Source: HNR sp040400085
Lineage (GTDB): Bacteria; Actinomycetota; Actinomycetes; Actinomycetales; Microbacteriaceae
NCBI GenBank assembly: GCA_040400085.1
Contig: JBBAQX010000001.1
Span: 124,001-188,000 of the forward strand
DNA length: 64,000 nucleotides
Direction of reading: 5' to 3'
A model generated the notes under the pieces. The model was not told where the DNA came from and searched no databases. It was given only the letters and a program-made list of their open reading frames with translations. Shown one piece after another: positions 53,332 to 62,013 of the stretch; within the stretch, counting starts at the first letter, position 1, and every line of letters starts with the position of its first letter. Made by a program: the position numbers and the translations under genes.

Positions 53332-56300
53332 GGGGGGTTCGTCTGCAACGCCAGGAGCCGGTATAGCTGGCTCGGGAGGTCCACCTGGGCCTGCTGCCTC
53401 CGGGCAAGGGCTCTCACTATCTTGGCCAGGGTCCCTGTCTGTCTGTTCAGTCTGCCGTCCAACCATGCGTATCTCTTATCGTAAAGGCCCTCTTGACCCA
53501 AGAGGAAACCGTAAACGTCCGCCTCCAAAGTAGCTGCTAGACCCTGTTGTGCAACCACGTCAGCTAGCAAAGACGCAAGAAGAACCCCCTCCGCACCGTT
53601 CCCGTACATGGAAGGCGAAGGGAGACCACCGCTATCAAGAACAGGCACCGTAGCGAAAAGGGTATTGAGGCTGTCCTTGGTGGCTATGCTTGCCTCAACT
53701 TGCTGGTAGAACCCCAGCATACTGTTGAGCCCTGCCAGGCTTACCCCATAGGCGCCGGCCATCCTTACGCTGTCCGGGCCATTGGCGGTCAAAGTCCCCG
53801 ATACAGTGGCCACGTTACCCACCACGTTGGCGATCTGGTAGGCCCCTCGATTGGGCCCCGTCAAGAAGAACGCCACGTCACCAGGGCGGACAGACCCTAC
53901 CAGGGGAATCGCTGCCGTCAGCGTACCGGGACCCACATTCACGGTGACCGCCGTAGGGTTGGGTACCCTGTCCGTAAAGATGAGGTCAAAGGCTGCAAGG
54001 AGGGCTTCCTTCTCACTGTAGACCGGGCCCAAGTTGGTTTCGAGAATAGCCTCCAAAGCTCCCAGAAACCCCGTCAAAGAAGTCAGGTCAGAGTAGGTGA
54101 CCAGGGGGTTCTCTACCCTGAACCCAACAAGGTTGTTGCCCAACAAGCTTGTTAGGATGAGGTGGTCTTCGTCGGGAATCGAGGCTACTTGCCGCCGTTC
54201 ATAGGTGTCGGGCCCCGTGAGGATGACCACCGTATACCCAGGTAGAACACCGTTGGTTTGGAAGTTTGCCCCGATGGACTCCAAGGTGGTCCCTGCCAGG
54301 ATGGTGCCCACCCCCGTCAAAGCAAAGGAGCTAACCCCTACCTCGGCATTCACACCGCTATCCAGGGAAGCAAAGGGTGTCTCGACGGTCAACGTTGTCG
54401 GGGTAACCCCCGTGATACGATGCCAGGAAGTCTGGCCGTTGGTACCCGTCAAGATACGAACAACCTGCCCCACCAGGGGTACAGGGGCAGGGAAAACCCC
54501 AGCCGTACGCTGTAGCGTGACCAGAGAAGGAAGGTCTGCGGTGAACGTAAGGGGGGCCGTTGTTACGGCCTGGATAGCCGACACGCTATCCAGGACCCCT
54601 TGAAGCCTACCCTTGCCAAAGGCATTGGCTTCACAGTCAAAGCTCGGGTTGAGAACGGGGAAAGCCAGGTCCCCGCTGTCATCCTGACCCTGGCCATAGA
54701 GAGCAGGGGCCTTGTCCGGGCTCAAGGAAGCCAAAGCATAGCTGACCCCCACCGTCAAAGCTTCTCCCACAGGGGGGGAGTGAACCTCCAAAGCCGAAGG
54801 GACCAACGGAACCGAACCATCCAAAGGAGGGAAGGGTTTGATGTAGGTCAAGACCCCCTGCTCCGGAGCCAACCCCACATCCTTTCCTTCCTGGTAGTAG
54901 GAAAGGTCGCTGTCCGCCTGGTATACCGTAGCCCCTTCCGCCACGGGGCCCGCCAGCAACCCCGTGAAGGTGAGGGTGGTTGCCGTCAAAGCAGCCACCT
55001 CGTAAGGGCTACCCGCCAACACAGCGCCCCCACGATCTTGGATAGTGACCTTCTGCCCTATGCTGAAAGCAGGGCGGATAAGATCGGAGCTTCCGGCGGT
55101 GGTGTCCACGGTCAAGGTGTTACCGATGCTGGTGGCTTCGGTGGTTAGCGCCCAGGGTTGCCGTTGTTTGATACCCAGCAAACCCGTCACATTCTTGACC
55201 CCAAGGTCAAGCAAAGGGTCCCCATCCGAAGAGCCCCCCGTACTCACGCCAAAGACATTCTTGGCCGTCTTGAACACCCGGCTTTGCGGGGCCGGTGACC
55301 ATGCCGAAGCGTAAGTCCCCAAAGCTAGCACCACGAAAGGCGGCCCTGTGACGGTGTAGGGGCCGGGGGCAATCAGATAGCGGTCATCGATCTGATTGGT
55401 AGCCACCCTGACCGTGACTACCGGCGGATTGGTCAGACTCCCATCGAACCGGAAACGACCATCCTGATTACCCACCACAATACCCGTGGCATCCTGCCGG
55501 ACATCCTCCAGGTAGTTTATCAGGGTGTTGGTGAACAGCAGGTAGCTGCGGAAGGCCAGGTCATCGTTGGCAGCCCGACCCTCAGGGTAAAAGAGACTCT
55601 CTCTCCCCTGCTCTGCCAAGGAAGGCGTTGCCCTGTTGCTCAACCGAGGGCCCACTGTGGGGATACTCGCCTGAGCCTCCTCTTGTTGCCTACGGGCCAC
55701 CTCCGCCCTCAAGGTGCTGAGTTTCTCCACCCTGTCGTAGAAAGTATCCGGAGACCACGCGGTGTAGGAGGCTTGGAGCACCTGGCCCGATAGCCCATTG
55801 GTTGCCGAAGGGGCTATCGTCCGGGTATAGGTGGCCTGGATTCTCTTCCCCGCCCCCGCGGCGCGGTAACCCTTGTAGGCCAGCGACAAGCTCTCGTTGT
55901 CCCCCAGGGTATCCGAGACAAGAAGGGACCCCGCAGAGTCCAAGAGGTAGTCTTTGGGGTCAACCAGTACCCCCCGCTGCCCTTCGGTGCTGCGGATAAC
56001 CAAGCTTTCGCTATCCCCTACCAAGGGAGCAGAGGCTTGGAAGGCTAGCGTCCCCCCAGGGTAGACAGGCCGAACACTACGAGCCAAGAAGGAAACCCCA
56101 GGCTGAGCTTCCCGGGCCAAGGGATAGTCCAACGTCAGAACCGTGGTCCCCTGGGTATACTCAGACCCACCTACCTGGTAAAGGTCCAAGGTTGTGAGGC
56201 TCTGAAGAAGGAGTAGCGTCCCTGGTGGGTAGCTAGTGACCCTGTCCCCTACCAGGGTGATGCGTTGACTCCCTGTGGGGGCTGCCTGGTAGAGAGAGGG

Positions 56301-59282
56301 GTCTAGCTCAAAGAAAGCAGGGAGCGAAGGGGACACCGCCACCATGCGCAGCACCCCGGAACTTCTCTCCAGAGTTACCCCGGTAGCCCCTTGCCGGAAA
56401 ACCTGGGGCGCTCTCAGGTTGACGGTGGAGAGACTGGTCCCCGGGTCATAGGTCACGGTGTCTAGCAAGTAGACATCGCCCCCGTTGACCCGTATGGCTT
56501 GACCAGGGAGAAGCTCTGTGGTCCGGTCTCCCGCCAGGGTAAAAGAAGAGGCTCCCAGCGTGATGGTGGCGGGGGCTGTGCGAATAGGCGGTTGAAGAAC
56601 CGTGATACTACGTTCTCCGCCCCGGGCGCGTAGAATGTAGTAGTCTACGTAAACGTTCTCCCCTGGTTTGAAGTTACCATGCGGGAAAAAGTTGGTGACC
56701 TGGCTCGAAGGAAGGACCTTGATGGTCCTGGTGTTCAGGTCAACCGCTACCTGGGTTCCATTGACCAGGGGGCGGCTCCCTCGAAACACCTTGGGAGGGG
56801 GGTTTGAAGCCAGGGGCAACCCAGCCGGGTCAAACGTCACCGTGGACGTCTCGACCACGATCTCTATTTGCTCTTTACGGACAAGGAACCCCCCGGGTTC
56901 TGTAACCAGGGCACCCGTCGAATCCGCAATATAGCGGATAGTCATTTCCTCTCCGGAAAGGAAGGGGGTTGCGAAATCGAAGTACCCCAGGACGGGGCTT
57001 ACCCTGAAGTCCACCCCTGCAACTAGAAGAAGGGCGGAATCGAGAGAAGCCGCCAGGTTTACGTCCAGTTGGCTAAATCGGACATGGCCGGTTGCCAGGC
57101 TCACTTCAACTTGCCCCTGGGGGAGAAGCGCCGCTGGGGTCAGGCTGGCATCGTCTGGCTTGGAGGTTGCCAACGCCGTGAAAGAGGACCCTCCAAGGCG
57201 GAAACGTAGCCGGCCTACCCATCCGGGGTCTACGGTGTAGGGGGGTACATTGGCTATCGTGCCCAGGGGGGTCAGACGTTCTACCTGGGTTGATGGGTCC
57301 AAGGTACTGACGTTCGTCCAGGTGCGGTCTACCAGAACCTCCGGGGGCCGCCGAACCTCATAGACAACGGAAGAGGCACCTATCGGAAAAGGCTGCCCCA
57401 CAGTCAGCGTTGTAGCGGCTGCCGAGTTTACCGTGTAAGCCCCTGAAATCGAAGAGGGCTCCCTGACAATCAGAACGTCCCCAGGGAGAACCCCCGAGGC
57501 CAGGAAGTTCTGGGTAGTGTCTTGGAAGGTCACCCCTGGAATCAAGACAACACCTGTTGTCTGCGGGGCTACCCTCAAAGCTCCGGGGGAGGTCGTGAAG
57601 GTCAGAAACCCCGAAGGGTAATCCAGATCGACATCAGCACCCAGAACCAAGGGGCTATAGACGTTGGAAGAGGGGAACGTCTCCAAGGCCAGAGACACTG
57701 TGCCCGGGACCAAGAGAGGGTCCGGTAGCTGGTACGTCCGGGTATCCTTCCCCAGGGCGCTGATCTGATTGACAACCCGACTGGCAAACGTGAACGTAAG
57801 CTTCTGCCCGTCCAGGATGTAACCCAGCGCTGACGTGTCCGGTAGGGCGATGGGGGGGTCTAGTCGTTTTAGCAAACCAACAAAAGACCCGCTTCCCTGG
57901 GTTACTTGGACCTCCAACCTCCCGGTAGCCGGGTCTGCTGTTGGGGGCAATCCGAGCTTGGAAAGCCATGCAGCATCGCTGTAGAGGCGGTCATCTACAG
58001 GGCGCAAAGGAAGCACGACATCGGGGGTGCCCAGGATGGGCTTTGCCCACAGGGCATCCTGGGTAGTGTAGAGGTTGGCTACATCCTTCAAGTCAGGGTT
58101 GGTAGCCGACAGGTTTACGTAGCTCCGGAAAAGGCGGAGGGTCTGCCCCTTCTCCAAAGGGAGGTCCCCGGTGTAGAGGGTCACAGCCTCTCCGGTGTAG
58201 AGCGCCGTGTCGGATGCGCTAAATCGAACCTGCCCGGTTGACCGGACAACTTCCACGTTACCGGAGACCCCGGGGTAGCTGGGGTCAAGGGCATCTACGA
58301 AGGTTACGTAGGGTAGCTGTACCTGGTCGAGACCTACGCGAACCCAGAGATCCGTACCCTCTTGGATAAAGGAGAGGGGGGCCAGGCCCGAGGTGAGCCT
58401 TGATGCTTGCAGAGTACCCAGAGGCGAAGAGGGTACCGTGAGACCTGCACCTAGAAGGATGCCGTCGTAGTAAGACGGTAGCTGGATAGCCTCGATATCG
58501 GAGGCAAACTTTACCCTCCCGGTATCGGAAGCCCACTGAAACGTACCGCTTGCCGGGATACCAAAGGCACCCTCGTTGGGGACTTCTACCGGGGTAAGCC
58601 AAAGGCCATCCCCCACCCTTAGAAGCGGGTAGTGTCCGGTTGCCGGTAGAGGGTTCAAGTACCGCGGGGTCACCCCATCAAGAAGGCCAAGTGCAACCTG
58701 TGCCGAGTAGCTCTCTTCGGGTTTCTGCCCTTGCCAGTAGACGGTGTCCCCGGCGTAGATGGTCAAGTCTACGTCAGACCAGTTCAAGTTGCCGGTAGCC
58801 AGGCTTACCTCCACCGTGGCGGAAGGCAGCAGCAGGGGGGACGTGAACGACGAGTCGTCCGCCACCGCAACAACGGCAAAGGAAGAGGTTCCAACAACGA
58901 GGCGGACAGGCTGAACACCCCCCAAAGGCGCTACCGGTGGGGAAGGCACCTTGAGGCGGGTAGTGTTGCTGGTGTCAGAAATGACACCGACAGTATCTCG
59001 GCCTCTCCCCGGCAGGGGGTAGAAGCTACCCTTCAGACCATCGTAAGAGAAGCGAAGAAGGGAGCCGTCGTTACGAGTCCACCCCAGGCTACTCGTAGCG
59101 AGAGCCCCTTGGCTGAGGGGTAGGACCATGTAGTCATTCTCCGGGACGGACTCATCGGCGGGGTACGCGGCATCGAAAGCCCCTTGATCCGAGACTCGGT
59201 TGTCGGGGGTCAAGGTGTAGGGGGAGTTGGAAGCGCCTACCCGAGGTTTTTCTAGTACGTAACCGGAGAACACATACGCCAT
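53328..59282 (-). CDS. Giant beta-rich tail/baseplate protein (1984 aa)
   Basis: 1984 residues of beta-strand sequence with internal repeats: VEVSLATGNLNWSDVDLTIYAGD at about 155-180 and VEVSLATGHVRFSQLDVNL at about 735-755, with related segments (SGTFQWASDTGRVKFASD, GNVEVVRSTGQVRFSASDT) in the first 400 residues. The C-terminal 200 residues are helical. Repeats of this type build extended rods such as side-tail proteins, tape-like baseplate plates or fibres. The stop may be a frame error (see 53176-53331). It follows the repeat protein at 59252-59848 by overlap. Confidence 0.75.
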   Translation of the reverse strand: MAYVFSGYVLEKPRVGASNSPYTLTPDNRVSDQGAFDAAYPADESVPENDYMVLPLSQGALATSSLGWTRNDGSLLRFSYDGLKGSFYPLPGRGRDTVGVISDTSNTTRLKVPSPPVAPLGGVQPVRLVVGTSSFAVVAVADDSSFTSPLLLPSATVEVSLATGNLNWSDVDLTIYAGDTVYWQGQKPEESYSAQVALGLLDGVTPRYLNPLPATGHYPLLRVGDGLWLTPVEVPNEGAFGIPASGTFQWASDTGRVKFASDIEAIQLPSYYDGILLGAGLTVPSSPLGTLQASRLTSGLAPLSFIQEGTDLWVRVGLDQVQLPYVTFVDALDPSYPGVSGNVEVVRSTGQVRFSASDTALYTGEAVTLYTGDLPLEKGQTLRLFRSYVNLSATNPDLKDVANLYTTQDALWAKPILGTPDVVLPLRPVDDRLYSDAAWLSKLGLPPTADPATGRLEVQVTQGSGSFVGLLKRLDPPIALPDTSALGYILDGQKLTFTFASRVVNQISALGKDTRTYQLPDPLLVPGTVSLALETFPSSNVYSPLVLGADVDLDYPSGFLTFTTSPGALRVAPQTTGVVLIPGVTFQDTTQNFLASGVLPGDVLIVREPSSISGAYTVNSAAATTLTVGQPFPIGASSVVYEVRRPPEVLVDRTWTNVSTLDPSTQVERLTPLGTIANVPPYTVDPGWVGRLRFRLGGSSFTALATSKPDDASLTPAALLPQGQVEVSLATGHVRFSQLDVNLAASLDSALLLVAGVDFRVSPVLGYFDFATPFLSGEEMTIRYIADSTGALVTEPGGFLVRKEQIEIVVETSTVTFDPAGLPLASNPPPKVFRGSRPLVNGTQVAVDLNTRTIKVLPSSQVTNFFPHGNFKPGENVYVDYYILRARGGERSITVLQPPIRTAPATITLGASSFTLAGDRTTELLPGQAIRVNGGDVYLLDTVTYDPGTSLSTVNLRAPQVFRQGATGVTLERSSGVLRMVAVSPSLPAFFELDPSLYQAAPTGSQRITLVGDRVTSYPPGTLLLLQSLTTLDLYQVGGSEYTQGTTVLTLDYPLAREAQPGVSFLARSVRPVYPGGTLAFQASAPLVGDSESLVIRSTEGQRGVLVDPKDYLLDSAGSLLVSDTLGDNESLSLAYKGYRAAGAGKRIQATYTRTIAPSATNGLSGQVLQASYTAWSPDTFYDRVEKLSTLRAEVARRQQEEAQASIPTVGPRLSNRATPSLAEQGRESLFYPEGRAANDDLAFRSYLLFTNTLINYLEDVRQDATGIVVGNQDGRFRFDGSLTNPPVVTVRVATNQIDDRYLIAPGPYTVTGPPFVVLALGTYASAWSPAPQSRVFKTAKNVFGVSTGGSSDGDPLLDLGVKNVTGLLGIKQRQPWALTTEATSIGNTLTVDTTAGSSDLIRPAFSIGQKVTIQDRGGAVLAGSPYEVAALTATTLTFTGLLAGPVAEGATVYQADSDLSYYQEGKDVGLAPEQGVLTYIKPFPPLDGSVPLVPSALEVHSPPVGEALTVGVSYALASLSPDKAPALYGQGQDDSGDLAFPVLNPSFDCEANAFGKGRLQGVLDSVSAIQAVTTAPLTFTADLPSLVTLQRTAGVFPAPVPLVGQVVRILTGTNGQTSWHRITGVTPTTLTVETPFASLDSGVNAEVGVSSFALTGVGTILAGTTLESIGANFQTNGVLPGYTVVILTGPDTYERRQVASIPDEDHLILTSLLGNNLVGFRVENPLVTYSDLTSLTGFLGALEAILETNLGPVYSEKEALLAAFDLIFTDRVPNPTAVTVNVGPGTLTAAIPLVGSVRPGDVAFFLTGPNRGAYQIANVVGNVATVSGTLTANGPDSVRMAGAYGVSLAGLNSMLGFYQQVEASIATKDSLNTLFATVPVLDSGGLPSPSMYGNGAEGVLLASLLADVVAQQGLAATLEADVYGFLLGQEGLYDKRYAWLDGRLNRQTGTLAKIVRALARRQQAQVDLPSQLYRLLALQTNPP

Positions 59283-59848
59283 AAAATCACCTGGCCTGTA
59301 CCCACACCCGATGAAGCGGAGGGGCTAACGCTGCCCACGATAGCAATGGGCTGGGTAAAGGCAAAGAATGCCTGGTCCAGAGCTACCCCGATGGCAGCAG
59401 CCAACTTCGGACCTCCCAAACCCAGCAACCCGGAAGCCGGGAAGGCTGCGATCAAGAAAGGTATCGAGGAGGCGCCCTTGTAAGACACCAGACCTGTACC
59501 TACACCGACGTTGGGATGCTGGGTAACCAGGACCCCTTGCAGGAAACCCAGGGTCAAGCCCGACCCGAGAGCCAGGGCCAAGCGGGGTGCCTGGATACCC
59601 CCCAAGCCTGCGGCAGAGAAGCTAGCGAGAAGCCCTGAGGTGATAGAGGGTGGGGGGACCAGAGGATTCAACCCGGCTCCCACACCCAGAGACCCCACGT
59701 CCGCGGTGCTCACGGTCACGGCCCTTATCCAAGAGGACGCCCCAAGACCTACGGCATTGGCCAGTTTGATATTATCCGGGCCCAGGAAGCCAGCGGCCAC
59801 CATGGCTTCCATGACGGCAAACGTCACACCGGGAGGAGTCAGAGGCAT
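59252..59848 (-). CDS. Tail protein with three internal repeats (198 aa)
   Basis: From ATG 59848. Three copies of a unit of roughly 65 residues, with FLGPDNIKLANAVGLG, GGIQAPRLALALGSG and LGGPKLAAAIGVAL as repeat cores and GVGAG/GVGTG closings. Glycine/alanine-rich and hydrophobic, like small phage tail proteins that form ring or plug structures. It lies between the spike gene and the giant protein, overlapping both by 10-31 bp. A 32-residue upstream extension is not supported. Confidence 0.65.
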   Translation of the reverse strand: MPLTPPGVTFAVMEAMVAAGFLGPDNIKLANAVGLGASSWIRAVTVSTADVGSLGVGAGLNPLVPPPSITSGLLASFSAAGLGGIQAPRLALALGSGLTLGFLQGVLVTQHPNVGVGTGLVSYKGASSIPFLIAAFPASGLLGLGGPKLAAAIGVALDQAFFAFTQPIAIVGSVSPSASSGVGTGQVILWRMCSPVTY

Positions 59849-62013
59849 AAGATCGACCTGACCACAGCACAACCCGGGAGAGGCAACCCTGTCAGAAGGT
59901 CCAAGGTAGGCACACCGGGGGGAAGAACAGGGGCTCCCCGACATACCCCCAAGATAGCCGCAGGACCCCCCAAGAGAACTTGTGAACTCACCAGGGAGAT
60001 GGCTGCTGAAGCCGTGAGGGTTATCGCTAGTCCAGCGGTCATAGCCAAAGCCCCTCCCGCGGTAGCCGTCAACGCCCCGGCACCGGCTGTCAACGCCAGG
60101 ATACCGGAAGCTGTCGTCAAGGTAAGAGACCCTGCCCCTACGGATACCGCGTAAGCCCCGGCGGCGACGGTGGTAGACATGGCCCCTCCTAGGACCTGGG
60201 TTGTCTTGGCACCGGCCAGGACCGTCTCGGATACACCCCCTGCCAGGATGGTAGAGGCTTTACCCCCGGCGATAATCGTCTCGATAACCTGTAGAGCATA
60301 CTGGTACTGACTCTTACCCGCAACCAGCAGGTTCAGTTCTCCGAAGTTTCCGCTGTACCCTGAGAAGGCATTCTGGTTTATGCGGTCAGCCTGTTGTTGT
60401 AGCTTGCCGCTAACCGTCAAGAGGTAGCTGCTACCTACAACCTCTTGGCGTTCCCCGGTGGTGGTATAGAGGACGTTACCCTGCACATCGGTAACAACAG
60501 CAAGGTTCTGGTCATTCCCGTTGCCCCGGAAAGTCTGCTTGACCGCCGAGTGGTAGGTGACATCGACAGCATTCCCCCCTTGGCTGTCCCCTTCGGTGTT
60601 GTGGCCTATGTCAAGCTTGACCCCGCCTTGAAGAGTCCCGTGGATCGAGGTGTTTGTGGGGTTCGAGGCGCCAATGAAGAACTTGAGAGCCCCTAGGAGG
60701 TTGACTTCGGCGGATACCTCCCCAAGAGCTTTGTCCTCCGGGGGTTTCGGGACGTTGACGAAGAGTTTCCCTTGCTTGTTGACGGAGACAGCGAAGGGGA
60801 CTTTCTGGTTGGCCCCGGGTGGCTGTAGCCGGAAGAGGTATCCCCCTGCCAAGCTCTTGGCTTCATCGAAGCTACCCGGGGACCGGCCTACCTCTTCCAA
60901 AGCAAAGTCGCCTGGGGCATAGGCCAGGAAGTCCGTAAATATCCTGGGCCTGAGGACCTTTCCATACTGCCGCTGACCTTGCGCAGAGTCCGGATCATTG
61001 CCAACCACGGTGCCATAAACTGCCTCGATATACCGGGCGGGTCTCGATTGACCAAAGCCGTCGATCTCGTCCAGGACATCCGGGGTGAGGTTGGAGACAT
61101 GGCGAACCTCTAGGCGGTGCTCTGTGAAGGCAAGGCCACTCGACTCGCCATCCTCGAAAAGCTCCCCCGGCATGAACTCCGAGTAACTGGCCCGGCGATG
61201 GTTGGAGAAGGTGACCGGGGTAGTGGCCGGGTCATTCAGGAAGGAAGCAGCCTTCCCATCTTGCCCAGCATACTTGTAGACGGAACCAGGCAACCCGGCT
61301 CCCCTACCTTGCCAGGTAGGGAGACCGTAGAACCCTGTCTCCGGGAAAGCCCCCTCGGTAAGAAGCTCCGGGGGGACCAGGAAAGCCTGGCGGCGGATAG
61401 GGCCCGAGTAGCTAAACGAGGCCCCGGTGGAGACCACTTGATGAACAGCCTGGATAACGAGGCTTCTCTCAGCGTCTCGCAATTCAAAGAGGTCTCCCGC
61501 CCGGTTGGTCATCCGGATATCCCGGGAGAGAACCAACTCGGAACCCGCGGAAGACATACCCCCCACGTCCCCAGGCCGGAGGAAAAGCCGCTTGTACCTG
61601 AGGTTTGGCCCGTACACCTTGGTGTAGAGAGCCTGGTCTTCCTCGGTCAGGGTGGATGGGTCATCTATCCCGAAGGGGTCAAACCGCAACCCTATCTTGT
61701 TTCCCACAGGGATACAGGCAAGGATGTGTAGCTCGTAGGAGTTGCGGTGCTGCCTACGGAATGCGCAAAGGACAAGGCTCCCCTCTTCGGGGACACCGCC
61801 CCAGAAGGAACGAGGCCCCGCCAGCGTAGCCGTTATAGGAGTCTCATACCTCTTGGCAGGACCCCCGGATAGCAAGGCTACGTCCGCCCTCATGCTCACA
61901 GGGTCTACCCGCGAGATTACCCCCATGCGCAACCCTGAGAAGGGGTTGTCTTGGTCTACGAAAGTCTTGGAGGACTCTACCCCTAGAGGTTTCCCCTGAT
62001 TCCAGCTTGTCAC
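59839..62013 (-). CDS. gp5-like tail spike/baseplate central protein (724 aa)
   Basis: Starts with an OB-fold-like domain (RMGVISRVDPVSMRADVAL, GSLVLCAFRRQHRNSYELH), has a long middle and ends in a valine/threonine/glycine-rich stretch (GGVSETVLAGAKTTQVLGGA, then ALTAGAGALTATAGG) typical of trimeric beta-helices in VgrG/gp5 spikes. It probably forms the membrane-piercing needle under the hub encoded upstream. No lysozyme domain is present. A PAAR-like cap was not identified with confidence. Confidence 0.7.
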   Translation of the reverse strand: MTSWNQGKPLGVESSKTFVDQDNPFSGLRMGVISRVDPVSMRADVALLSGGPAKRYETPITATLAGPRSFWGGVPEEGSLVLCAFRRQHRNSYELHILACIPVGNKIGLRFDPFGIDDPSTLTEEDQALYTKVYGPNLRYKRLFLRPGDVGGMSSAGSELVLSRDIRMTNRAGDLFELRDAERSLVIQAVHQVVSTGASFSYSGPIRRQAFLVPPELLTEGAFPETGFYGLPTWQGRGAGLPGSVYKYAGQDGKAASFLNDPATTPVTFSNHRRASYSEFMPGELFEDGESSGLAFTEHRLEVRHVSNLTPDVLDEIDGFGQSRPARYIEAVYGTVVGNDPDSAQGQRQYGKVLRPRIFTDFLAYAPGDFALEEVGRSPGSFDEAKSLAGGYLFRLQPPGANQKVPFAVSVNKQGKLFVNVPKPPEDKALGEVSAEVNLLGALKFFIGASNPTNTSIHGTLQGGVKLDIGHNTEGDSQGGNAVDVTYHSAVKQTFRGNGNDQNLAVVTDVQGNVLYTTTGERQEVVGSSYLLTVSGKLQQQADRINQNAFSGYSGNFGELNLLVAGKSQYQYALQVIETIIAGGKASTILAGGVSETVLAGAKTTQVLGGAMSTTVAAGAYAVSVGAGSLTLTTASGILALTAGAGALTATAGGALAMTAGLAITLTASAAISLVSSQVLLGGPAAILGVCRGAPVLPPGVPTLDLLTGLPLPGCAVVRSILCL

